A stretch of DNA of 26,853 nt from a bacterium (GTDB lineage: Bacteria; JAHJDO01). Each line of letters opens with the position of its first letter. Positions within the stretch are counted from its first letter, which is position 1. The stretch is from positions 1-26,853 of the forward strand of contig JAGMBN010000005.1 in assembly GCA_023129655.1 (NCBI GenBank). Reading direction: 5' to 3'. The notes beneath the pieces are model-generated. The model had not been told where the DNA came from. It ran no database searches and saw only the letters and a list, made by a program, of their open reading frames with translations. The translations under genes were made by a program, and so were the position numbers. Below are positions 1 to 8,378 of this stretch, one piece after another.

Positions 1-984
1 ATGCCGCGTAAATATTTTGGCTGGTTAAGAATAGATCCTTCTGTAGGATATGAAGAAACATGGTTCAGCGAGGATAAATACGGCAAGGACAATGTGCTTA
101 GAGGAGTATACAGAGGAGATATTGAGGCAAGTACAAAGTTCTATAAGACAATGGATGTAAATGAACTTGGAGAAATAAGCAAGATAAGACACGTAATTGA
201 ACCGATTACAAGTTATCACTATAGACCTTCGCCACAAATGGATCAGAACGATCTCTACTATTTTGACGAACTTGACAGACTGGCGGATCTGGACTATTTT
301 GACCTTTCATTGATAAACAGGATACAAATTAAGAAAAAACATGAAGACATAGCAATGGGCAAAGATAATAAACTAATCAAAACAACAAGTTATAAAAAAA
401 GAGAGATATTGTACTGGAACGTTGGAACAAAGTATGATCAAAATATACACACTACGCATCGTTTTGCAGACATTTCAAGCGACTTGCAAATAAATCCCCA
501 CGATAAATGGGGTATGCGTACTGAAAGCACATATGACATGTATAAGGATGAATTCAGTTCAATAAGCGGAGATATTGAATTCAAGCCCGTAGATAAGTTT
601 CGTACATCATTTGGAGTACGATATAATAATGATACAGACAGATACTTATGGGAGAATTCTACAAGATGGGAAATCAACAAAAAATGGGCTGTCAAAGCGT
701 ATAATATGTATGATGTGGAGAGATCTGCATGGGAGAAACAGTCGTTCTCAATCTGGCATAATATGTGCTGCTGGGATGTAGAATTTATTGTAACCACAAG
801 AAACAAGTCTGATAACCCTGATGAAACCGGTTTCTTTATATCGTTTAACTTATCCGCGTACAGAAACAGCAAGGTCAGATTCAGAAGCCTGTACACAGAG
901 CCGAGAAGAGAAAGATCTGAAGAGAGATATGAAGAGAGATGTGAAGAATATGAGTCTGGCGAATATGATTGGGTCAGATTTTAA
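1..984 (+). CDS. lptD: LptD (LPS-assembly outer membrane protein), C-terminal part
   Basis: This is the C-terminal part of the outer-membrane beta-barrel that, with LptE, inserts lipopolysaccharide into the outer leaflet. The visible 327 residues contain the LptD-like stretch KIRHVIEPITSYHYRP near residues 61-76, followed by alternating aromatic/polar strands typical of a barrel and a terminal Phe, as in outer-membrane proteins folded by Bam. LptD is normally well over 600 residues, so the gene almost certainly begins upstream and the ATG at base 1 is an internal Met. The tail just before the final strand is unusually rich in Arg and Glu (residues about 300-322). It is followed 12 bases later by lptE, which fits a shared operon. 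Identity rests on the RHVIEP motif and context, since the N-terminal OstA domain is outside the window. Confidence 0.85.
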   Translation: MPRKYFGWLRIDPSVGYEETWFSEDKYGKDNVLRGVYRGDIEASTKFYKTMDVNELGEISKIRHVIEPITSYHYRPSPQMDQNDLYYFDELDRLADLDYFDLSLINRIQIKKKHEDIAMGKDNKLIKTTSYKKREILYWNVGTKYDQNIHTTHRFADISSDLQINPHDKWGMRTESTYDMYKDEFSSISGDIEFKPVDKFRTSFGVRYNNDTDRYLWENSTRWEINKKWAVKAYNMYDVERSAWEKQSFSIWHNMCCWDVEFIVTTRNKSDNPDETGFFISFNLSAYRNSKVRFRSLYTEPRRERSEERYEERCEEYESGEYDWVRF

Positions 985-996
985 GGAGTAGAATTT

Positions 997-1491
997 ATGA
1001 AGACGACTAAGATTTTAATTGTATTTTTAATTCCTATTGTTTTGGCAGGGTGTGGATATACTACAAGCACGGTAAAAAGCGCAGGAATAAGCTCTATATA
1101 TGTGCCGATGTTTAAGAATGAGACATACGAGCACAATGTTCATGTAACAGTAACAGATGCGGTTATAAATGAACTTATTCTGGATGGAAATCTGAGACTT
1201 GTAAAGCATAAAGAAGCGGACACTATACTTCAGGGGCAAGTAGTAAGATACAAGATGGAACCGCTGGGATATGATAAAAATAATGATGTGGAGCAATATC
1301 GAATGGTAGTAACTGCGAAAGTTGTATTTAAAAATCTCAAGAAAGATGAGATTATCTGGGCTCAGACTATTGATGGCAGCACTGCTTATTATACTTCCGG
1401 GAGATTAGCAATGTCAGAGAAAGCAGCTGCAGATAAGGCTATTGAAAATCTGGCAAGAAATATTGTCAGTGAAGTTATTAATTTTTGGTAG
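997..1491 (+). CDS. lptE: LptE-like LPS-assembly lipoprotein
   Basis: A 164-residue lipoprotein that should plug the LptD barrel and help deliver LPS to the cell surface. The N terminus has a short basic region, a hydrophobic segment and the lipobox L-A-G-C with Cys19 as the lipidated residue. The start GYTTSTVKSAGISSIYVPMF and the later block VTDAVINELILDGNLRLV follow the LptE pattern (YVPMFxNxT, then a helix and DGNLRLV). The Shine-Dalgarno AAGGAG sits 8 bases before the ATG. It lies between lptD and bamA, the expected neighbourhood. LptE sequences diverge strongly, so the call rests on motif pattern, size and position together. Confidence 0.85.
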   Translation: MKTTKILIVFLIPIVLAGCGYTTSTVKSAGISSIYVPMFKNETYEHNVHVTVTDAVINELILDGNLRLVKHKEADTILQGQVVRYKMEPLGYDKNNDVEQYRMVVTAKVVFKNLKKDEIIWAQTIDGSTAYYTSGRLAMSEKAAADKAIENLARNIVSEVINFW

Positions 1492-1501
1492 GGAGTGGTG
1501 A

Positions 1502-3808
1502 ATGTCAAAAAAACTTTGCATAAATATTTTTCTTTTTCTCTTTGTTTCTTTTCTCTCATCCTGCATCTCTGAGGCTGTTGCTGAGCAGTCTCCCAATGAG
1601 ATAAAAAAAGTGACCAAAGTAAGTGTGAAAGGGAATAGCAGAATAAGTACTTCCACTATTCTGAGCAAGGTAAAAACCAAGGAAGGAATGCCGTTTTTAC
1701 AGGAGGTAGTGAGCGCGGATATTGAGAGGTTGTATAAACTTGGCCATTTTCAGGATATAACTGTAGATGCTTCTGAGTTTCTTGGAGGGCTGAACATTGC
1801 TTTTATTGTTCAAGAGAGACCTGCTATTGAGAAAGTTGTGATATCAGGTAATAAAAAATTAAAATCAAAAAAGATAAAGAGGCACATGTCTATTGTTGTA
1901 GGAGACACATATAACAAGAAACGTCTGAAAAAAAATGAGAAATCTATATATGAACTGTACAAAAAACATGGGTATTATGCAGCTGTTGTTAGTCATACTG
2001 TTGAGGAGAAGAAAGCCGACAAAGTTGTTGTCAATATCAGGATAAAAGAGGGAAATAAAGTAAGGATAAAAGGGATTATCTTTGATGGAAATAGCCATTT
2101 CAGTATATGGAAGCTGAAGAGACAAATGAGAACGAAAAAAGCCAGATTGAAATGGTTTCCAAGAGGTTATTATGATCCTGATAAATTAAAGGAAGATATA
2201 AAGCTACTCAAACTTTATTACGACAAAGCCGGGTATATAAAAGCTGAGATAAAAGAAGCAGATATAACCTTTAACGAGGCAAAAACAGGGATGTATATAA
2301 GAATTTCTATTAGTGAAAATGATAAATATTTCACAAGCAATATCACTGTAAAAGGCAATAAGAATTTTTCTTCTCAGGAGATTATCAGCATATTGGATAT
2401 GAAAAACGGCAATGTCTTTAGTGAATATGGAGTTTCTAAGGATATCTATAATATACGAATGTTTTATGGAGAGAGAGGGTATATAGAGGCTTATGCGAGT
2501 CGCGAAATACAAATTAACGATAAAGATAAGACAGTTGATGTTGTATTCAATATAGATGAAAGAAGTATTAACTATGTTCGCAGTATTATTATCAAAGGGA
2601 ATCTGGAAACAAAGGACAAGGTTATTCGCAGAGAAATAAGGATAAAGCCTGGAGAAAAGTTTGATACAAAAAAGGTTAAGCGAAGCAGGGAAAAACTGAT
2701 GAATCTAGGTTATTTTCACAAGGTGAATTTTTCTGATGAGAAAACAGAAGAAGTAAATACCAGAGACTTGATTTGTGATGTAAAAGAAAAAAAGACAGGC
2801 AGTTTCTCTTTTGGCGGCGGATACAGCACAGTGGAAAATGCTATAGGATTTATAGAGCTTAGGCAGAAGAATTTTGACATCAAGAATTTCCCGAGTTTTT
2901 CAGGCGGGGGCCAGTATGCCAGTGTTCGTGCTGATATAAGCGCAAGACGGCAGAATTTTGTTCTGAGCTTTACAGAACCGTGGTTTAGGGATGAGCCTCT
3001 TTCTCTGGGGTTTGATCTATACAATAAAACCTATTATCAGGAAGAGTGGACAGAGACTAAAACAGGTGGAGATATAAGAGTTGGACGCGACTTGAGCGAA
3101 TATACGCGGGGCTTTGTTACGTATAAATGCGAGAATGTAGATGTGGGTAGCTTAACGGATGATGCTCCTGACGTAGTGCAGGATGATGAGGGATCAGCAA
3201 CTATCAGCAGTATAACAGCCAAGATAAAAAATGATCATAGAGATAACATTTTTGATCCGACGGAAGGTTATGTGAATGTAGTGTCTGCAGAGTGCGCTGG
3301 CGGTCCTTTTTTCGGAGATAAGGATTTTTATAAACTAACAGGCAGTACAAGCAAGTATTTTCCTCTAACTAAAAAGTCCGTGTTCAATGTTCGTTTCAGA
3401 GCGGGAGTAGTTGATAGTTACGGAGGCACAAAACAAGTTCCTGTTTATGAACGATTCTATGTAGGGGGTCCGAGCACGGTTAGAGGATATGATTACAGCA
3501 GCATAGGACCTGAAGAAGATGATGTAAATGTTGGCGGAAATTCAATGTTAGTTGGTAATCTGGAATACTCATATCTTTTGGTAGATACAACTGATACCCC
3601 AACCAAAAGTCCTATGAAGATTAGAGGTTTACTATTCTATGACGCAGGAAACGCATGGAAAAACGCAGGCGGTTTCTCAAGTTCTATGAAAACAAGCATA
3701 GGAACCGGGATAAGAATACTTATGCCTATCCCTGTTACACTACTTTATGGGTATGGAATAGATAGACATAAAGGAAGATTTGACATTTCCATATCTTATA
3801 GTTTTTAG
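1502..3808 (+). CDS. bamA: BamA outer membrane protein assembly factor
   Basis: The central Omp85-family barrel of the Bam complex, which folds and inserts outer-membrane proteins. The 768 residues begin with a signal peptide (probable cut after AVA near residue 27; an SSC triplet inside it looks lipobox-like but BamA is not normally a lipoprotein). Next come about five POTRA repeats (roughly 35-420), recognisable by recurring GNxxxS and G-x-Y segments, then a surface-antigen barrel. The lid motif VGGPSTVRGY is at residues 654-663 (the VRGF/Y element), and the protein ends in SISYSF with the C-terminal Phe that marks Bam substrates. The length is normal for the family. It follows lptE by 10 bases and overlaps the upstream extension of the next reading frame. 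Confidence 0.95.
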   Translation: MSKKLCINIFLFLFVSFLSSCISEAVAEQSPNEIKKVTKVSVKGNSRISTSTILSKVKTKEGMPFLQEVVSADIERLYKLGHFQDITVDASEFLGGLNIAFIVQERPAIEKVVISGNKKLKSKKIKRHMSIVVGDTYNKKRLKKNEKSIYELYKKHGYYAAVVSHTVEEKKADKVVVNIRIKEGNKVRIKGIIFDGNSHFSIWKLKRQMRTKKARLKWFPRGYYDPDKLKEDIKLLKLYYDKAGYIKAEIKEADITFNEAKTGMYIRISISENDKYFTSNITVKGNKNFSSQEIISILDMKNGNVFSEYGVSKDIYNIRMFYGERGYIEAYASREIQINDKDKTVDVVFNIDERSINYVRSIIIKGNLETKDKVIRREIRIKPGEKFDTKKVKRSREKLMNLGYFHKVNFSDEKTEEVNTRDLICDVKEKKTGSFSFGGGYSTVENAIGFIELRQKNFDIKNFPSFSGGGQYASVRADISARRQNFVLSFTEPWFRDEPLSLGFDLYNKTYYQEEWTETKTGGDIRVGRDLSEYTRGFVTYKCENVDVGSLTDDAPDVVQDDEGSATISSITAKIKNDHRDNIFDPTEGYVNVVSAECAGGPFFGDKDFYKLTGSTSKYFPLTKKSVFNVRFRAGVVDSYGGTKQVPVYERFYVGGPSTVRGYDYSSIGPEEDDVNVGGNSMLVGNLEYSYLLVDTTDTPTKSPMKIRGLLFYDAGNAWKNAGGFSSSMKTSIGTGIRILMPIPVTLLYGYGIDRHKGRFDISISYSF

Positions 3809-3815
3809 GAGAAAT

Positions 3816-6800
3816 GTGAGCGTAAAAAATACATTCGTACTAGTTCTGGCGGTTTTGCTTTTGTGCGTGGGTTGTGTTCTTAAAACCAATAATTTTTATG
3901 CGCCTCCGCTGCCACCAAGGGATATACCTTCTTCTTTAATTGGTAAGGATGCCGGAGATTTTACTATTGAATGGCTGCAAGGAGGAAGTTCAACACAGCT
4001 CAGTAGTTATGAGAACAAAAAAGTTGTTGCGTTCAGGGTATGGTCGTTCTGGTGTGAAAGGTGTCAAAAAGAACTGCCTGTTCTCCAGCAGGTTTATGAC
4101 AAGTATAAGGATAAAGGTTTTGTTTTAATCGCTCTGTTTCCTGATGAAAGCAGGGGAGCAATTCGTAAATTTATGGCAGACAAAGATTATACTTTTCCAA
4201 TCGGCTTTAATTCGGAAGGGAAGGTCGCCGGTCTTTATAAGATAGACGCCTATCCTGCTCTTATCTTTATTGACAAGAGAGGAATGATTGAAAAGATCAG
4301 AACAGGTTTTATTTCCGATTTAAAAGAGACTCTTGAAAATGGAGCGGACAGACTGGTAAAAAATGAGCCTTTCCCAGCAAGCAAAGAGTGGGCTTTTCAA
4401 GCTGATACACAAAAGGAAAAACAAACATACGCAGAAAAGCAGTATCAGGCTCAGCGCGCGCTCCTTCACAATGCGGACCAGGACGAGCATGTTGAAGAAT
4501 TTCTTGATCTGGCGGCTAAAAACAGGTTTAAAACATTTCCAAGGGTTACTGACAGGGATATTATACAAGCAGGAAAAAAGCTGATTGATGACGGCTGCAG
4601 CGATCCGCTTGTTCTAAGCTATTATGGATTGCAGTTAGCTCACGCTTATCGTTTTGACGAAGCGCGGACTGTATACGAAAAAAGCGCGCAGGCGCTTGAG
4701 AAGTCTGATTACTCAAAATCAATAAAACATATTGCTTGCCTGTGGCTGGCTGAGACTCTCATTGAGATGGGCGAGAAGTACGATAAAGCGCGAAATCATC
4801 TTGAATATTGTATCGCCTCAATTCTCGCGCTCTACAACATGGATGATGAGTACATATTTTTTTACCTGAAACAGATAGCCAAAGCGTATGATAAAATTGG
4901 TAAAGAAGAAGAGTCCAAAGCATGGAGGGATATTGTTGCTATTGTAATGAATGAAAAGGATGCAGGTTCATGGCTTTTAACTATGTGTCGTGTTAATGCG
5001 CATATTAGATATGCATGGGATGCGCGCGGAGGCGGCTGGGCTTCCACTGTAACAGATGATGGGTGGCGTATCTTCAAGAAAGAACTGCGGATTGCTGAAG
5101 AAGAAGCTCACAAAGCGTATCAGATGTATCCCGAACGTCCTCAGGCATTTATGCTGACAATAGGCACTGGATTAGGATACAGCGACGAGTGGAAAGCAAG
5201 ATGGTTCCAGCGCGTTATTAAGACTGATTTTGACTATCCTCCGGCTTACAGCGTTAGACTGTGGTATTTGCAGTCGCGCTGGGGTGGCAGTCATGAGGAA
5301 AGAATGGCATTCGGAAAAGAATGTCTATCCACAAAACGTTTTGATACTTTTGCGCCGCTTATCATGATTGATGTATTGGAAGATGCTGCGGAAAGGATGA
5401 CTGAAGATGCGTGGAGAATGTGGATGCGAGCTGAGACGTGGGAGACTGTAAAAGCGGTTTTTGAAGGATACTTAGCCAAGTATCCAAATGACTACTGGAT
5501 ACGTTCCAGATTTGTGAATTTTGCAGTAAAATGTATGCAGTTTGAGCGCGCTGCGGAAGAATTGGCTGAATTGGGAGACCTTTGCTATCCGAGAGCGTTT
5601 GAAGAAGATGATGCGAAAAATGAGGCGTTTGAACTGGCAAAAGCAAAGATCATAGCCGCAACAAGCGAAGGAGGCGAGACTTTCAGGGAAGCTCTGCGTT
5701 ATGAACTTAAAAACGAGTTTGATCTGGCTGAAGAGAATTACAAGAAAGCTCTATCTCTCGCAAAGTCAGAAGAAGCTCGTAATGCAATCAGCAGGAAGTT
5801 GGCAGCGATTCCAATGATGAAGAAATACGGCGCAAGCGAAGAAGCATTAATGGATAACACAGATGGATATCACAGGCGTGGTGGTAAATACAAAGACAAA
5901 AAAGAATATGACAAAGCTATTAAAGAATATCAGAAAGCTATTGCTCTGCCTCCGAGAAATAGCAAAACATATCATAGTCTTGCTATTTGTTATGACAGGA
6001 AAAGAAATAGAAATAAAGAGATTGAATTCTACAAGAAAACGATAGAAGCAAAACATGATCATGCTCTCGCGTGGAACAATCTCGGAAAGACTTACTGGGA
6101 AGTTAAGCGATACGATGAGGGAATTAAAGCATGCAAGGAAGCGATTAGAATAAGACCCAACTATACAAGCGCGCGCTTTAATCTCGCATTAATTTATCAA
6201 ACACTTAAGCGTTATGATGAAGCAATTGCATCGTACAAAGAAGCAATCAGAATAGACCCTGATTGCACAAACGCGCATCATGGTCTTGGATGGATTTATA
6301 ATAAGTTCGGACAGCATGATAAAGCGGTAAAAACTTTCAAAAAAGTGATTGAGGCGCACAAAAAAGAGAAAAAAATACGCTCAGATCATTCCAAGGCGTA
6401 CCATACTCTCGGATCGTCTTACTCCTCACTTGGACAATACAACAAAGCTGTTGATGCCTACAAAGAAGCGATCCGAATAAAACCTAACATTAAAGTAGTA
6501 CATTACAATCTTGGACTGGCTTATAATAATCTGGAACAGTATGATAAAGCAATTGAGGCGTATAAAGAGGAAATTCGTTTAAATCCAAATTATGCAAGCG
6601 CGCATTACAATCTCGGATTAATTTATTACAGACTAAAGCGCTATGATAAAATGATTGAATCAAACAAAAAGGCAATCCGAATAGAACCAAATAATGCAAA
6701 AGCCTGCTGCATGCTCGGACTAGCTTATTATAATCTTGAGCGGTACGATATAGCGATAGATATCTATAAGAAAGCAATTCGTATCAATCCCGACATTGTG

Positions 6801-7097
6801 GAGACGTACGTCAATCTTGGATTAATTTATGCTAAACTCAATCAGCATAATAAAGCAATTGAAGTTTACAACAAGGCGCTTCAAATAAAGTCGGATTATG
6901 CAGTGATCTACTATAATCTAGCTTGCAGTTATTCACTCCTTAATGATATTGACAAAGCAGTCAAAGCAATAGAAAAAGCCCTTGCTCTCGGATACGATAA
7001 TTTTGGGCATATGAGCCAGGATTCTGATTTTGATAACCTGCGCAAAGACCCAAGATACAAGGGACTGATCACCAAATCACTTTTCCAGAAAAAATAG
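3816..7097 (+). CDS. Thioredoxin-like (TlpA-type) / 11-TPR exported protein
   Basis: About 1093 residues. I place the start at GTG 3816 because AGGAG lies 4 bases upstream and a hydrophobic export signal follows at once; a TTG start at 3780 inside bamA is less likely. The N terminus ends its hydrophobic run with CVGC, a poor lipobox, so it may be a lipoprotein. Residues about 35-180 form a TlpA/AhpC-like thioredoxin fold with W79-C80-E-R-C83 and the cis-Pro segment at Y146-P147, so disulfide redox activity outside the cytoplasm is plausible. Residues about 185-680 are helical with an unassigned Trp-rich block (perhaps DUF4034-like). Residues about 684-1070 hold eleven TPR units, closing with the usual DSDFDNLRKDPRYKGLI ending. 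Its place right after bamA suggests a periplasmic scaffold or quality-control role, which is inference. Confidence 0.8.
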   Translation: MSVKNTFVLVLAVLLLCVGCVLKTNNFYAPPLPPRDIPSSLIGKDAGDFTIEWLQGGSSTQLSSYENKKVVAFRVWSFWCERCQKELPVLQQVYDKYKDKGFVLIALFPDESRGAIRKFMADKDYTFPIGFNSEGKVAGLYKIDAYPALIFIDKRGMIEKIRTGFISDLKETLENGADRLVKNEPFPASKEWAFQADTQKEKQTYAEKQYQAQRALLHNADQDEHVEEFLDLAAKNRFKTFPRVTDRDIIQAGKKLIDDGCSDPLVLSYYGLQLAHAYRFDEARTVYEKSAQALEKSDYSKSIKHIACLWLAETLIEMGEKYDKARNHLEYCIASILALYNMDDEYIFFYLKQIAKAYDKIGKEEESKAWRDIVAIVMNEKDAGSWLLTMCRVNAHIRYAWDARGGGWASTVTDDGWRIFKKELRIAEEEAHKAYQMYPERPQAFMLTIGTGLGYSDEWKARWFQRVIKTDFDYPPAYSVRLWYLQSRWGGSHEERMAFGKECLSTKRFDTFAPLIMIDVLEDAAERMTEDAWRMWMRAETWETVKAVFEGYLAKYPNDYWIRSRFVNFAVKCMQFERAAEELAELGDLCYPRAFEEDDAKNEAFELAKAKIIAATSEGGETFREALRYELKNEFDLAEENYKKALSLAKSEEARNAISRKLAAIPMMKKYGASEEALMDNTDGYHRRGGKYKDKKEYDKAIKEYQKAIALPPRNSKTYHSLAICYDRKRNRNKEIEFYKKTIEAKHDHALAWNNLGKTYWEVKRYDEGIKACKEAIRIRPNYTSARFNLALIYQTLKRYDEAIASYKEAIRIDPDCTNAHHGLGWIYNKFGQHDKAVKTFKKVIEAHKKEKKIRSDHSKAYHTLGSSYSSLGQYNKAVDAYKEAIRIKPNIKVVHYNLGLAYNNLEQYDKAIEAYKEEIRLNPNYASAHYNLGLIYYRLKRYDKMIESNKKAIRIEPNNAKACCMLGLAYYNLERYDIAIDIYKKAIRINPDIVETYVNLGLIYAKLNQHNKAIEVYNKALQIKSDYAVIYYNLACSYSLLNDIDKAVKAIEKALALGYDNFGHMSQDSDFDNLRKDPRYKGLITKSLFQKK

Positions 7098-7119
7098 ATG
7101 ACAAGGGAGTATGTTTGTA

Positions 7120-7422
7120 ATGAATAAACTACCCAGATTTTTAGAAAGATATTTTTGGGATGTGGAATTTGAGAAAATAGATTCAGATGCGTCTTCTCGG
7201 GATATATTGGCAAGATTACTTGAGTATGGCGATGAAAGGGCGATTGGCTGGATGAAAAGAAATTTTACCATGCATCAGATTGAGGATGTTTTGTTTCATT
7301 ATCGCAGTGTTTCGCCGCAAAGCGCAAATTTCTGGGCGCTTATTTTTAATATTGATAAAAAGAAGGTCTTATGTTTACAGAAACCTTATTTGGAAATACG
7401 AAGAAGGCATTGGCCATATTAG
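7120..7422 (+). CDS. DUF6922-like small protein, putative antitoxin partner
   Basis: A 100-residue protein starting LPRFLERYFWDVEFEKID and containing RLLEYGDERAIGWM and SPQSANFWALIF. This is the pattern of the small DUF6922-type proteins that commonly sit directly upstream of AbiEii-type nucleotidyltransferases; I assign that family from memory of the motif. ATG 7120 is preferred over ATG 7111 because GGGAG at 7105-7109 would be only one base from 7111 but about ten from 7120, and family members begin right before LPxFL. Its 3' end overlaps the nucleotidyltransferase by 52 bases, so the two are probably co-translated. The role as antitoxin is inferred from gene order; no DNA-binding motif is obvious. 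Confidence 0.7.
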   Translation: MNKLPRFLERYFWDVEFEKIDSDASSRDILARLLEYGDERAIGWMKRNFTMHQIEDVLFHYRSVSPQSANFWALIFNIDKKKVLCLQKPYLEIRRRHWPY

Positions 7423-7988
7423 GCAAATCGCATTTAATGGATAATGCCTATTTAGCAGGCGGTACAGCCTGTGCTTTACAGATAGGACATAGGATTTCTG
7501 TGGATTTGGATTTCTTTATCCCTCGTGAGTTTAATGCCATGGAATTAATCCGTTCTTTAAAAAAGATAGGCAAGTTTGAATTAGACAGGCAAAGTTGGGG
7601 GACTATCTTGGGCGATTTTGAAAAAGTAAAGTTCAGCATCTTTGTATATAATTACCCCGTTTTGTTTCCTTTTAAATCTTTATATGGCATAAATATTCTT
7701 GATTTACGAGATATCGCAGCGATGAAAATAGATGCTATCAGCACAAGGGGGATTAAGAGAGATTTTATAGATCTTTATTTTATATGCCAAAAAGGAATAT
7801 CCTTAAATGAAATATTATCACTTTATGACCGTAAGTATGGAACTTTAGCTTCTAACCTTGTCCATATTCAAAAGAGTTTAGTTTATTTTTTAGATGCCGA
7901 AGCGAGTACGCCGCCAAAAATGTTAAAAGAGATAGCATGGGAACAAGTAAGGGAATACTTTGAAGATGAGGTAAGGAAAAATTTCTAA
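7371..7988 (+). CDS. AbiEii/AbiGii-type nucleotidyltransferase toxin-like protein
   Basis: A 205-residue protein with the DNA-polymerase-beta-type nucleotidyltransferase core seen in AbiEii toxins (type IV abortive-infection modules, MenT-like). GGT at residues 30-32, GHR at 39-41 and the metal-binding pair D45-x-D47 give the motif GGTACALQIGHRISVDLDFF. A second conserved block, DIAAMKIDAISTRGIKRDFI followed by DLYF, matches the Lys/Arg and KDxxDLYF region of the family. The start at 7371 gives the usual N-terminal helix before GGT; AAGGT lies just upstream. In this family the enzyme modifies tRNA or other targets with nucleotides and arrests growth. Paired here with the overlapping DUF6922-like gene; it could also be a domesticated or defence-related enzyme. 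Confidence 0.8.
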   Translation: MFTETLFGNTKKALAILGKSHLMDNAYLAGGTACALQIGHRISVDLDFFIPREFNAMELIRSLKKIGKFELDRQSWGTILGDFEKVKFSIFVYNYPVLFPFKSLYGINILDLRDIAAMKIDAISTRGIKRDFIDLYFICQKGISLNEILSLYDRKYGTLASNLVHIQKSLVYFLDAEASTPPKMLKEIAWEQVREYFEDEVRKNF

Positions 7989-7994
7989 ACAACC

Positions 7995-8071
7995 TGTCAT
8001 TGCGAGGAGCAGAGCGACGTGGCAATCTCAGAGATTGCTTCCCACCACGCTTCACTCGTGGTCGCAATGAC
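7995..8071 (+). repeat. Dispersed palindromic repeat (TGTCATTGCG family), copy 1
   Basis: About 77 bases bounded by TGTCATTGCG (7995-8004) and CGCAATGAC (8063-8071), near-perfect inverted ends, with internal complementary segments GGCAATCTC and GAGATTGCT and a second hairpin around ACCACGC...GTGGT. The same ends recur at 8828 and 21131-21203. Such CATTGCGAGGAGC...CGCAATGAC elements are known as scattered repeats in several candidate-phylum and environmental genomes. This copy separates the two toxin-antitoxin-like modules and supplies the sequence immediately upstream of the MNT gene. Confidence 0.8.
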
Positions 8072-8093
8072 GCGGGAGTTGAGGTATTATGTA

Positions 8094-8378
8094 ATGAGAT
8101 TAGATAAGAAAGAAGTTAGCGCGTTAAGAAAAGCAGTTGAGGATATCAATGGCAATGTCTATTTGTTTGGTTCAAGAGTGGATGATACAAAAAAAGGCGG
8201 AGATATTGATATTCTTATATTCTCCCAAGAAAATGCATTCAGACTTTCACAAAAGGTTTCTGTAAGATTTTTTATGGAATGCGAGGAGAAAATTGATGTG
8301 GTTGTAATGAATAAATTAAAGCTTACAAGAGAACAAAACGCTTTTCTGAATGTAATTAAAATGGAGAAATTCAAATGA
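8094..8378 (+). CDS. mntA: MNT-domain nucleotidyltransferase (MntA-like antitoxin)
   Basis: A 94-residue minimal nucleotidyltransferase. The signature FGSR...GGDIDILI places G26-S27 and the metal-binding D37 and D39, with a third acidic residue D68 in EKIDVVV, so all catalytic positions are present. In HEPN-MNT pairs the MNT partner neutralises the HEPN ribonuclease, in studied cases by adding AMP to a Tyr of the HEPN motif. The start is set at ATG 8094, which has GAGG nine bases upstream; an in-frame ATG at 8019 would translate the dispersed repeat. The stop overlaps the next start by four bases (ATGA), so translation is coupled to the HEPN gene. Confidence 0.85.
   Translation: MRLDKKEVSALRKAVEDINGNVYLFGSRVDDTKKGGDIDILIFSQENAFRLSQKVSVRFFMECEEKIDVVVMNKLKLTREQNAFLNVIKMEKFK

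Noticed and set aside
438..896. Minus-strand open frame opposite lptD
   Set aside because: It is fully covered by the lptD barrel frame and shows no motif or ribosome-binding site.
3780..3815. TTG start of the thioredoxin/TPR protein inside bamA
   Set aside because: It would put charged residues ahead of the export signal and lacks a ribosome-binding site; GTG 3816 has AGGAG just upstream.
5800..7080. Tandem DNA repeat in the TPR region
   Set aside because: The periodicity is the 34-residue protein repeat; the DNA units have diverged and are not recent tandem copies.
7994..8072. CRISPR-like array from the CATTGCG repeats
   Set aside because: The copies are far apart, palindromic and not separated by regular spacers; no cas gene is present.
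8019..8093. N-terminal extension of the MNT protein from ATG 8019
   Set aside because: It translates the palindromic repeat; ATG 8094 has a good ribosome-binding site and gives the usual MNT length.
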